Origin: Euzebya rosea
GTDB lineage: Bacteria; Actinomycetota; Nitriliruptoria; Euzebyales; Euzebyaceae
NCBI RefSeq assembly: GCF_003073135.1
Contig: NZ_PGDQ01000010.1
Location: 124,001 to 188,000 of the forward strand
Direction of reading: 5' to 3'
Length of the DNA stretch: 64,000 bases
Shown in pieces: positions 16,588 to 24,173 of this stretch. Made by a program: the position numbers and the translations under genes. Within the stretch, counting starts at the first letter, position 1. Each line of letters begins with the position of its first letter. The notes beneath the pieces were generated by a model that made no database searches, was not told the DNA's origin, and saw nothing but the letters and a program-made list of their open reading frames with translations.

Positions 16588-17202
16588 ATGGACCACCGAT
16601 CAGCACAGACACCGGTCCGCGACCAAGGGTCCCGGCCGACGTGCGTCGGGTTCGCCGTGGCTGCGGCCCATGAATGGCATTCGGGTGCGGACCAGGTCAT
16701 GTCGCCTGAGGACGTGATGTGGGCGGGCCACCAGATCGGAGGGATCCCTGGCCGCGAGGACATCAGCGTCCAGTGGGCCCTGGAAGGACTCGACGTCCAC
16801 GACCTCACCACGGAGCACGCGTGGCCGTACGGACGCCCCACCTGGCAGCACGGACGACCGCACGAGGCCCGTGACCCCGCCAACCGGGCCTCGGTCCCGG
16901 AATGGCGTCGCGCCGCCCCCTGCGACTTCGGCACCGTCGCCGACAGCGCGACCGATGGCAAGCCCGTCATCCTCACCCTCCGTCTCGTCCCCGCCGCCTG
17001 GTACACCGACGGGCCTGTGGACGCCCCTGCGGGCCTGAGGACGTTCGGCAGTCACGCCGTCCTCGTTGTCGGCACCCAGGCGAAGTCGCTGGTGGTCAAG
17101 AACTCCTGGGGCGACGGCTGGCAGACCGGCGGCTACGGCCTCGTCACCCGCGAGTACGTCGACGCCTATGGCGTCGTGGCACACACCCTGTTTGGAGCCT
17201 GA
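16588..17202 (+). CDS. Papain-like cysteine peptidase (family C1), cytoplasmic
   Basis: A 204-aa protease with the full papain catalytic set: Gln13 (oxyanion) and Cys19 in VRDQGSRPTCVGFA, His156 in GSHAVLVVG, and Asn172 in VKNSWGDGW. It has no signal peptide and no propeptide (Cys19 is near the start), so it would be active on folding unless inhibited. The chagasin-like domain encoded directly upstream is the likely inhibitor. Two bases separate its stop from the thymidylate-synthase-like gene. The substrate may be an operon protein or a host target; a transpeptidase-type role is an alternative. Confidence 0.85.
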   Translation: MDHRSAQTPVRDQGSRPTCVGFAVAAAHEWHSGADQVMSPEDVMWAGHQIGGIPGREDISVQWALEGLDVHDLTTEHAWPYGRPTWQHGRPHEARDPANRASVPEWRRAAPCDFGTVADSATDGKPVILTLRLVPAAWYTDGPVDAPAGLRTFGSHAVLVVGTQAKSLVVKNSWGDGWQTGGYGLVTREYVDAYGVVAHTLFGA

Positions 17203-17204
17203 TC

Positions 17205-17978
17205 ATGACCGACCGCTACCTCGAGGCCGACAACGTCTCCACCGGCTGGCTGGCCGCCACCAGGCTGCTCGCGTCATCCGGCAACCCTTGGAAGCACGTT
17301 CACCTCATCCTTCGAATCGCCGACCCGACGGCCGAGACACCCGAGATCCGCACGGCGGCCCAGGACCTCATCGACACCGTCAACCGGCGGCGATCGGAGC
17401 AGGACCACCTGCCACACATCGACACGACCCGCAACACCATCTTCCCGGTGGCCTTCACCGGACGCACCGACGGCCCCGAGGACCTCGCGGCCTACTACCG
17501 CGACCGGTACAGAGATATTCAGCGGTACAGAGGGAACCGGCTCGGCACGTACTTCGGTCGGATCGTGGCGTATCCCACACCCGGTGGTAAGTCGATTGAC
17601 CAGCTCTCCAACACCGTGGAGAAGCTCCGCTCATCCATCACCAAGAACCAGAACAGGACGTCCCGGTACGAGATCGCGATCTACGCGCCGGGCAGGGACC
17701 GCAATATGTGGATGAGTTTCCCCTGTCTGGCCCACGTGTCGCTGCACTACCACGCGGGGCGGTTGCACATGCAGGCCATCTACCGCAACGAATCGCTGGT
17801 CCCGCGGGCCTACGGCAACTACCTCGGGCTCGGTCAGCTGCTGGCCTACATCGCCGACCACTCCGGCGCCGAGGTGGGGGAGCTCCTGATGACGCTCGGG
17901 CATGTCGAGATGGGCGTCAACATCACGCCGGTCCGCGAGATGCTGAGGGGTCTAGCCGACCCTCCCGAAGCGGCCTGA
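17205..17978 (+). CDS. Thymidylate-synthase-superfamily protein (possible dUMP hydroxymethylase)
   Basis: A 257-aa ThyA-fold protein. Counting from the active cysteine (Cys174, in SFPCLAHVSL), Arg194 follows at +20 and Asn205 at +31, the same spacing as Cys146, Arg166 and Asn177 in E. coli ThyA. The N-terminal segments NTIFPVAF and NRLGTYFGRI also match. Asn205 indicates a uracil rather than cytosine base. The residues after Cys (Leu for His) and the RSxD motif (RNES) differ, so the reaction is probably not plain dTMP synthesis. Family relatives hydroxymethylate dUMP or dCMP in phages. Next gene: an HMUDK_hel-like protein. Confidence 0.78.
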   Translation: MTDRYLEADNVSTGWLAATRLLASSGNPWKHVHLILRIADPTAETPEIRTAAQDLIDTVNRRRSEQDHLPHIDTTRNTIFPVAFTGRTDGPEDLAAYYRDRYRDIQRYRGNRLGTYFGRIVAYPTPGGKSIDQLSNTVEKLRSSITKNQNRTSRYEIAIYAPGRDRNMWMSFPCLAHVSLHYHAGRLHMQAIYRNESLVPRAYGNYLGLGQLLAYIADHSGAEVGELLMTLGHVEMGVNITPVREMLRGLADPPEAA

Positions 17979-18030
17979 CTGCCCGGGTCGCCAGCGGCAC
18001 GCCATCGCAGGGTTGTGGAATGCTCCTGTC

Positions 18031-19056
18031 ATGGAGCCCACCCCGCGACCCGACGTTTACGACACCTACTGGCGGTTCGCCGCGGAACGCCAGCGGATCT
18101 TCATGCAGCGCACGTACGGCCGTCCAGGCCCCTGGACCGACGATCCGATCCTCACCGAGTACAAGTTCTGCAACACCTTCAGGGCGTCCGACCGCGTCTC
18201 GCAGTACCTCATCCGCGATGTTATCCACGGCGAACGAGGCCGCGGGTTGCCCGCGGAGGACGTGTTCCTCCGCATCGTTCTGTTCCGTCTCTTCTCCAAG
18301 GAACGGACATGGCAGCGGTTGGAGGAGGCCACGGGCGGCGTGCGGCGGAGCACCCTGGACACCGCCCTCCTGGGTGAGGTCCTGGACCGCACCCGCCGCG
18401 ACGGTGCCATCTACACCTCGGCGTTCATCCTCTGCGCCCACGACGCCTACGGCCACTCCTCCAAGCACCGCAACCACCTCGAGCTCGTGCAGCGCATGTT
18501 CGCGCCCGGCGGCCTCGGGGGAAGGCTCGCACGGGCCCGCGACCTCGGAGAGGTCGTCGCGCGGCTGGCGGAATGGCCGATGATCGGACCGTTCATGAGC
18601 TACCAACTGGCGGTGGACCTGAACTACAGCGGCGAGCTCGACTTCGACGAGGACGACTACACCGTCGCCGGCCCCGGTGCCGTCCGAGGCCTGAACAAGG
18701 TCTTCGCCGACTTCGGGTCATATACGCCCTCCCAGCTGATCATGCGGATGGTCGACCGTCAGGAGGAGGAGTTCGACCGCCTCGGTCTGACGTTCGGCGG
18801 ACTGTTCGGCCGTCGACTCCACGCCATCGACTGCCAGGGTCTGTTCTGCGAAACCGACAAGTACTCCCGCGCCGCGTTCCCGGACCTGAAGAGCAACCGC
18901 GTCCGCATCAAGCAGCGCTACACCCGCAGCGGACCGCTCGAACCGCCTTTCTACCCGCCGAAGTGGGGCCTCAACGACAAGCTCCCCGCACCTGCCGACG
19001 GGTCACCCGCCGGGGTGCAGACCCCCTTGTTCACGACCGAACCGGTCCCGGTGTGA
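18031..19056 (+). CDS. HMUDK_hel / aGPT-PPlase-like DNA-base hypermodification protein
   Basis: A 341-aa all-helical protein matching, by remembered consensus, the family called 5-hmdU DNA kinase helical domain (HMUDK_hel) or alpha-glutamyl/putrescinyl-thymine pyrophosphorylase. Key block near the N-terminus: YWRFAAERQRIFMQRTYG, then PWTDDPILTEYKFCN, then RASDRVSQYLIRDVI. Further on are FMSYQLAVDLNYS (residues about 190-202) and a late GLFCETDKYSR. In phages such proteins act on 5-hydroxymethyluracil in DNA when building hypermodified thymines. No P-loop kinase domain is fused. It follows the ThyA-like gene after 52 bases, a pairing that supports a base-modification role. Confidence 0.75.
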   Translation: MEPTPRPDVYDTYWRFAAERQRIFMQRTYGRPGPWTDDPILTEYKFCNTFRASDRVSQYLIRDVIHGERGRGLPAEDVFLRIVLFRLFSKERTWQRLEEATGGVRRSTLDTALLGEVLDRTRRDGAIYTSAFILCAHDAYGHSSKHRNHLELVQRMFAPGGLGGRLARARDLGEVVARLAEWPMIGPFMSYQLAVDLNYSGELDFDEDDYTVAGPGAVRGLNKVFADFGSYTPSQLIMRMVDRQEEEFDRLGLTFGGLFGRRLHAIDCQGLFCETDKYSRAAFPDLKSNRVRIKQRYTRSGPLEPPFYPPKWGLNDKLPAPADGSPAGVQTPLFTTEPVPV

Positions 19057-19114
19057 CGCCCTCCCCGTCCCACCGCACTGCCCGCTACCCCACCACAGCC
19101 GCGGCGATGTCTGA

Positions 19115-20077
19115 GTGGACGGCGTGACCGGGTTCTCCGCGGAGCTCTGCCGGCGGACCCTCGAACGAGCGGCGGCCTTCGAAGAGGACCAGCGGATCGC
19201 CGTCCTCGGTGCGACACCGGCCGGCCGCGCGGTGACCGCCGCCCTTGTCCGGGTCGGCCTCGGCGACCTTGTCACGGGACTGTTCGACGACGAAGGGATC
19301 GCGGTGACGTCGATGGCCGACCTGCCAGGGGCGGCACCGACCCTGCTGGTGATCGCCCACGACGACGCCAAGGAGGCCTGGCTCCTGCGGGCCCGGGACC
19401 TGCTCGACGGCCAACGCCCACCCCCGGACGTCGTCATCGCCGGGACCGGCCATCTCGCCTTCAACGACGAACGGTACGCCCGGCTCGACGCCCCGGCCCT
19501 CGTCCCGTCCTACGCGACCGGATCACCGCACACACGCCACCACATCTACAACTGCCTGACCGCAGCCGCCACCGCGGGGTTGGACGGCGCGATCGTTGAG
19601 TTCGGAGCATTCAAAGGCGGCACCACCGCATGGATGGCCCGCGTCGCATCGGATCTGGGCATCGACGGGCCCGTGATCGGATTCGACACCTGGGACGGCT
19701 TCCCCGCCCGACGGTCCTTGCTGGACCTGTACGAACACCCGCGCTGCGTGTTCGGAGACCTTGACGCCGTCAGGGCCTACACCGCACCGTACGGTGTCGA
19801 GCTCGTCGCCGGTGACATCACCGAGACCTTCCACAGGTTGGCCGGCATGCCATTGCTGCTGTCGTTCTTCGACACCGACAACTACAGCCCGGCACGCGCC
19901 GCCCTGGAACTCTGTGCCGATCAGACCGTCGTGGGCGGCTCGATCGTGTTAGACCACGTCGCGACCCTTCCCGATTACGTCGACACCGTCGGGGAAAGAA
20001 TCGCCGCGGCCGAGGTCCTCGACGACAGACCGTTCCTGCACCTGCACGACACCGGGGTCTACACGCGGATCCGCTGA
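19115..20077 (+). CDS. TylF/MycF-type SAM-dependent methyltransferase
   Basis: A 320-aa protein (GTG 19115; GTG 19124 is possible; no good ribosome binding site). Residues 1-130 are a Rossmann-like region (QRIAVLGATPAGRAVTAALV). The C-terminal part is the TylF-type methyltransferase: GAIVEFGAFKGGTTAWMARVA (SAM-binding loop), VIGFDTWDGFPARRS, and the metal-site-like SFFDTDNYSPARAALE. TylF relatives O-methylate sugars in antibiotics. In this operon it may methylate the group added to the nucleotide or the ACP cargo. Its stop lies five bases from the convergent MazG gene. Confidence 0.82.
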   Translation: MDGVTGFSAELCRRTLERAAAFEEDQRIAVLGATPAGRAVTAALVRVGLGDLVTGLFDDEGIAVTSMADLPGAAPTLLVIAHDDAKEAWLLRARDLLDGQRPPPDVVIAGTGHLAFNDERYARLDAPALVPSYATGSPHTRHHIYNCLTAAATAGLDGAIVEFGAFKGGTTAWMARVASDLGIDGPVIGFDTWDGFPARRSLLDLYEHPRCVFGDLDAVRAYTAPYGVELVAGDITETFHRLAGMPLLLSFFDTDNYSPARAALELCADQTVVGGSIVLDHVATLPDYVDTVGERIAAAEVLDDRPFLHLHDTGVYTRIR

Positions 20078-20082
20078 CCCGG

Positions 20083-20955
20083 TCAGGCAGACGAGTACTC
20101 GATCGTCCCGATCTGCAGATCCAGCCTGAGGACCCCCCCGTGACCGTCGCGCAACGCACGCCAGATCTCGAAGGACCGCAGAATCGCCCGCTCCCACTGG
20201 GACGCCGTCCTGTCCCGGACCTCCAAGCCGGCCGTCAGCCGACGGATGGTCGTGAGCAGGGAGAAATCGACGTGCTCGACGTCCGCCAGATAGCCGACGT
20301 CGGCGGCGTAGTCGAACGCGAACGCCGCGATCGCCTCCTCGATCACCATGGCCCGTCCAGCGTCCTCCACCTCCCTGACGTACGGGACGCTGTCACGCCG
20401 CCGATTGAGGAACCGTCGCACCACGGGTGACCATCCCAGGAGGGCGGCATAGGTGAAGTGGAACGCGTCGTGATACCGATAGCCGTCGTTAGCATACGAG
20501 TTGTCGGTCAGCCGGTCCCCGAGCTGCCGGCCCCCCTCGAAGGCCCGGACCTCGACCTTGCCGTCATCCGCCAGTGTCTCCTCGAAGCGGACCTCCAACC
20601 GCCTGGGCAGCTGCTCCTCCACCGGGTATGCCTCGTCCAACAGCGGGGGCTGGCTGGTCTGGGTGGGCCAACGCCCCGCGACCTTGTGTAGGTTTGCCAA
20701 CGCGATCTTGTCCATCGACAGGCCAAGCTTGCTCGCGACGTTGGCGCAGTACCAAAGGATGTCGCCGATCTCGTCGGCCATCTCGCTTGCGAACAACTCG
20801 TAGGCGTCTCCGTCACGGAGCCACTTCTTCACATGGCGGGTAAGGGAACCGACCTCCGAAGCCAACCCGACGATCGGGAAGAGCACTGCGGTCGTGTCCT
20901 CTCCGGGGCGCTGGTCGGTCGCCACCGCCCTCGTCTGGTACTCGCTCAACTCCAT
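20083..20955 (-). CDS. MazG-like nucleoside triphosphate pyrophosphohydrolase with C-terminal extension
   Basis: A 290-aa protein (ATG 20955 after AGGAGG). The first 105 residues form a MazG-type helical NTP-PPase: LFPIVGLASEVGSLTRHVKKWLRD and EMADEIGDILWYCANVASKLGL supply the paired EExxE/ExxD-like acidic residues. The remaining 185 residues are a helical, His/Asp-containing domain (YRYHDAFHFTYAALLGWSPVV) seen in larger MazG-like proteins of unknown role. MazG enzymes remove the pyrophosphate from unwanted NTPs or dNTPs. Converging on the modification operon, it could clear unmodified or modified dNTPs. Confidence 0.78.
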   Translation of the reverse strand: MELSEYQTRAVATDQRPGEDTTAVLFPIVGLASEVGSLTRHVKKWLRDGDAYELFASEMADEIGDILWYCANVASKLGLSMDKIALANLHKVAGRWPTQTSQPPLLDEAYPVEEQLPRRLEVRFEETLADDGKVEVRAFEGGRQLGDRLTDNSYANDGYRYHDAFHFTYAALLGWSPVVRRFLNRRRDSVPYVREVEDAGRAMVIEEAIAAFAFDYAADVGYLADVEHVDFSLLTTIRRLTAGLEVRDRTASQWERAILRSFEIWRALRDGHGGVLRLDLQIGTIEYSSA

Positions 20956-21263
20956 TGCGTCCTCCTGATCGCGATGATGGTTCGGTCGAAGACACACCGG
21001 GCGACGGTTCTTGGTTGCGGCAGGTGACGACCTCTAGGTGTACCTCCCAGCGAGGTTGTTGACGCGCGACCGGCACCAAGGGCTGGCTGAGCTGACGGGT
21101 GGAGCCCGTGACCCGTTTCATGGACAAACGGATACTCAAAGACCACTGGCCGCCCCGGGAAGACGATCCTCCCCGGGCTGTCACACCCACGCACTAGCGT
21201 TAATAACGTCATTCAAGTTAGTGGTGGCCCCAACCGACACCCAACTCAGCCAAGGACACACCC
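20956..21263. promoter_or_regulatory. Divergent regulatory region between MazG-like gene and recombinase
   Basis: No gene is seen in these 308 bases. The right part contains the CCCGGG-based inverted repeat at about 21154-21177, then CTAGTGCGTGGGTGTGAC (read on the minus strand, 21180-21197) abutting the CGTTAATAACG motif at 21198-21208, then AAGGA before the recombinase ATG. It could hold promoters for both genes and, as a region next to an integrase gene, could also contain an attachment site. Confidence 0.5.
21198..21208. promoter_or_regulatory. Palindromic motif CGTTAATAACG, copy 3
   Basis: The motif sits 55 bases before the recombinase ATG, close to the 56-base spacing of copy 1 from its gene. 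The 18 bases at 21180-21197, read on the minus strand, match 13802-13819 beside copy 2 at 16 of 18 positions (CTAGYGCGTGGGTGYGAC), so copies 2 and 3 share more than the 11-mer. Confidence 0.6.
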
Positions 21264-23186
21264 ATGCACGACGACGATCATCACCTCGACCCCTCGCGCC
21301 TGCGGGCACCCGACGACCTTTCCGGGCTCGTCGACCTCGAAGCCGTGCCGACGCCCCTGTTCGACCTGAAGCCGACACCCTGCTCGACCGCCGGGTGTGA
21401 GGGGACGACCACCTCAACCGGGGGGCTGTGCGGTCCCTGCCTCAACGCGGCAACCGAGGCCCGCCAGACCAGCCCAAGTCCGCGCCTGTCCCGTCCCCCC
21501 GGACGGCTTGGGCTCGACGAACTCCTCGCTCGCAGCGCCGCCCTGGCTGGTCGCGTCACCGAGGACGCCGAACCGGAGATGCGCAACCACGCCCGCGATC
21601 TCCAGGAGTTCTGCCGGGAGACGGGTGCCGGGACGCGTCTGGACGACATCGACGTGTGGGTCCTGACCGACCTCGCGGAGATCCGTGCCTACGCACTGGA
21701 CCTCCTGGACCGCTACGGACTACCCCTCCCCGAACCCAACGGCCCCACGCCGAACGTGGACATCGACGACCGGATCAACCGGGGCACCTGGGACCGTCGG
21801 TTCCACCTGCTCGACCGCTGGCACATGCGCCACAACGTCGCGCCCCCCTGGCGGACGCTCGCCGAACACCCCTCCGGCGGACTGTTCGTCAGGGACCTGC
21901 GGGCCGCATACCTCAAGGCCCACAGCGGACAGGCCCGCGACCCCCTCGAACTCGACGTCCTCTTTCGCCTGCTGATCGGCCTCGGACGTCCCGACCCCCA
22001 CCAGCTGAATACCGCCGCACTGATCGCTGCGGCGACACACCCCGACGTCGCGTTGGACGGCACACGTGTCGCCGACGGCGCACGGATCCCACTCAACCTC
22101 TGGCGCGACCTGGAGGTCCACCAGGTCCGCGATGACGGCGTCACGATCCGTGCGACGGTCCGCTCCAACCGGCTTATCCGCGAGGTCCTCGTCCCGCCCG
22201 GGCCCGCGGCCCACGTGCGGGCCCTGCTCGACCTTCGACGAGGCGGCGCGACGGAAGGGCCGTTGTTCCGCAACGCCAACGGGCAGCCGTTCGGTCCCAA
22301 CGGCGTCCCCACATCCCTGCGGAACGCCATCGCCACCCACGGCCACTCCCTCCCGGACTGGCAGGCGGGCAGGGGCATCATCCGGATGCCGAAGCCGGGT
22401 GAGGGCGAGGTCCTCATCGATCGGGTCCTCCGACTCCCCGACGAGGCCCTCCGCGATGCCGCATGGCTCGCCAACGCCTTCTGGACCGCCTCTAGGGGCG
22501 GGGAGACACTGAACCGGACCGTTCGCGACGCCGTACCGAGCGCCGCCGGCATCCTCTGGCGGCTGCCCCGCAAGCCCGACAAGGTCGGCCGCCGCACCCC
22601 TTACCTCGCACCCCACCTCCGCTGGCGCGAGGTGGATCCCGCCAACCTGCTGCTCCGCTGGCGTGGCCGGCTTGCCGCCCTCTGGCGAGGTCAGGGACAC
22701 GACCCCGGCCGGTTCGGTCCCGACTGCCGGCTGTTCCCCACCGACCTGAACGACGTTGTCGCCGTCCCCGCCGACGTCATCCGCCGTTTCAACCGCAGGG
22801 TCGCCGGCTACCAGACGCGCTTCGCGTTCCTGCCCGACTACCTCAACCTGGGCACCCATTCCCTGCGGTCCGGACTCGTGACCAGCGGTCGGACCCTGGG
22901 GATCCCTGACCCCTCACTGATGCAGCAGGGCGGATGGCACGACGTCACGGTGTTCCACAGCTACTTCGCCACGATCCGGCCCGGTTCGGCGAGCCATGCG
23001 ACCACGCTGATGGTCGCCGCCTTCGACCCCGCTGCACCGGTCACCGGCGGCCTCGGCGAACGGATCGCAGGGATTCTTGCGGGCCTGGACGACACCTGCG
23101 GCTGCCTGGTCTGCACCGAGTTGACCTACCCGGTGGCTGACATCGAGGAGGTCATCAGGTCCAACGGGTTGGACCGACCCCACTGA
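21264..23186 (+). CDS. Tyrosine recombinase/integrase-like protein with N-terminal zinc ribbon
   Basis: A 640-aa protein. A short Cys cluster near residues 40-60 (CSTAGC...CGPC) suggests a zinc ribbon. The middle is helical and fits core-binding domains. The C-terminal part carries tyrosine-recombinase signatures: an Arg in FWTASRGGETLNR, THSLRSGLVTSG (HxxR-type), GGWHDVTVFHSYF with the presumed nucleophile Tyr and the W/H position before it. It is larger and more diverged than classical phage integrases. Expected to cut and rejoin DNA at specific sites, perhaps mobilising this island. AAGGA precedes the ATG. Confidence 0.72.
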   Translation: MHDDDHHLDPSRLRAPDDLSGLVDLEAVPTPLFDLKPTPCSTAGCEGTTTSTGGLCGPCLNAATEARQTSPSPRLSRPPGRLGLDELLARSAALAGRVTEDAEPEMRNHARDLQEFCRETGAGTRLDDIDVWVLTDLAEIRAYALDLLDRYGLPLPEPNGPTPNVDIDDRINRGTWDRRFHLLDRWHMRHNVAPPWRTLAEHPSGGLFVRDLRAAYLKAHSGQARDPLELDVLFRLLIGLGRPDPHQLNTAALIAAATHPDVALDGTRVADGARIPLNLWRDLEVHQVRDDGVTIRATVRSNRLIREVLVPPGPAAHVRALLDLRRGGATEGPLFRNANGQPFGPNGVPTSLRNAIATHGHSLPDWQAGRGIIRMPKPGEGEVLIDRVLRLPDEALRDAAWLANAFWTASRGGETLNRTVRDAVPSAAGILWRLPRKPDKVGRRTPYLAPHLRWREVDPANLLLRWRGRLAALWRGQGHDPGRFGPDCRLFPTDLNDVVAVPADVIRRFNRRVAGYQTRFAFLPDYLNLGTHSLRSGLVTSGRTLGIPDPSLMQQGGWHDVTVFHSYFATIRPGSASHATTLMVAAFDPAAPVTGGLGERIAGILAGLDDTCGCLVCTELTYPVADIEEVIRSNGLDRPH

Positions 23187-23193
23187 CTGAACG

Positions 23194-23268
23194 GCTCGAT
23201 CCAGGTCGAGCGACCCGGTCCGCCGTACGAGCGGTCGGATCGCACCCGGGTCCGACCGTCCGGCTCGT
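23194..23268. terminator. Two hairpins between convergent genes
   Basis: The first is GCTCGA-tccagg-TCGAGC at 23194-23211, just after the recombinase stop. The second, at 23227-23268, pairs ACGAGC-GGTCGGA with TCCGACC...GGCTCGT. The region lies between the recombinase gene and the minus-strand ImmA/IrrE gene that ends at 23361. Confidence 0.6.
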
Positions 23269-23360
23269 TCGCGCTCTCGCGCCTGGGTGCGCCGTCGCCG
23301 CTGGCCTCAGCCATGCATGAGCTGGGGTTGGACGGTGGTTGGCGCGGCCGGCTACGAGAC

Positions 23361-24173
23361 TCATGGCGCGGTTCTCCTGCTGTGCGAGCAGAAGTCGGTG
23401 CTCCAGGCCAGGTGTCTGCCGTCCTGTCGTGCGATCAGGATCGTCACCTGCCGGCTGGATCGATAGCCGGAGCCGACGATCTCGTGGTCGACGGCCGACT
23501 CGGCACAGCGGGCACTGAACTCGATCGGGACCTCGCGATCCACCGGCAACGCCGACAGCTGCGCCTGGGACTCAAGGCCGACGCAGAGTTCGTCGAGCTG
23601 ATCTCGTCGCATGCCCACCACCCCGCGTGGCCGGCCGAAGGCCGGTGACAGGAACCGCCACAGGCGGACGGGCCGCCCCACACGTCGGAGGCGGACGGCA
23701 ACGGCGGAGAGGGTCACGCGGTACGCCCTTGCCATTGCCTGGAAGTCTCCGATCGACAACGCGTCGCGGCGGGCCAGGGCCCGCATGTCGTCGGTCGGCA
23801 ACAACATCGCTCCCGCGACGGCGTCGCACAGTCGCTCCAGGTCCCACCCACCCGCCGGAAGCGTGGAGCCGTGGACGCGGGCCCGCTCGACCAGGACGTG
23901 GCCGAGTTCGTGAGCGAACGTGAATCGCAGGCGGGATTCGCTTGCCAGTTCTTCCCTCAGGTACACCACCGGTAGCCCCTCCTCCCAGCGGGTGAGACCT
24001 CGCCAGGCCTGCGATGCCGGCGCCTGACGCACTCGGACCCGAAGCTCACGGGCCACTGCGTCCAGATCCACAGCTCTTGGTGCCCCCCCGAGGGTCGGAC
24101 GGTGGAGGCCGGCAAGCAGTTCGTCGGCTCGTCGGGCTGTGGACACCGACCATGGGCGGCCTCTACCGGCCAC
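23361..24173 (-). CDS. ImmA/IrrE-family metallopeptidase
   Basis: A 270-aa zinc peptidase with HELGH at residues 88-92 (RFTFAHELGHVLVERA) and the third-ligand region LCDAVAGAMLLP. The C-terminal 100 residues form an extra domain, different from the chagasin-like domain of the other ImmA protein in this island. GTG at 24173 overlaps the end of the upstream gene by 11 bases, so the two are a unit. The upstream protein is the natural candidate for its cleavage target or regulator. Confidence 0.85.
   Translation of the reverse strand: MAGRGRPWSVSTARRADELLAGLHRPTLGGAPRAVDLDAVARELRVRVRQAPASQAWRGLTRWEEGLPVVYLREELASESRLRFTFAHELGHVLVERARVHGSTLPAGGWDLERLCDAVAGAMLLPTDDMRALARRDALSIGDFQAMARAYRVTLSAVAVRLRRVGRPVRLWRFLSPAFGRPRGVVGMRRDQLDELCVGLESQAQLSALPVDREVPIEFSARCAESAVDHEIVGSGYRSSRQVTILIARQDGRHLAWSTDFCSHSRRTAP

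Noticed and set aside
21154-21177. CCCGGG inverted repeat upstream of the recombinase as a terminator
   Set aside because: It lies in a divergent promoter region with no gene reading into it, so a terminator role is not supported.
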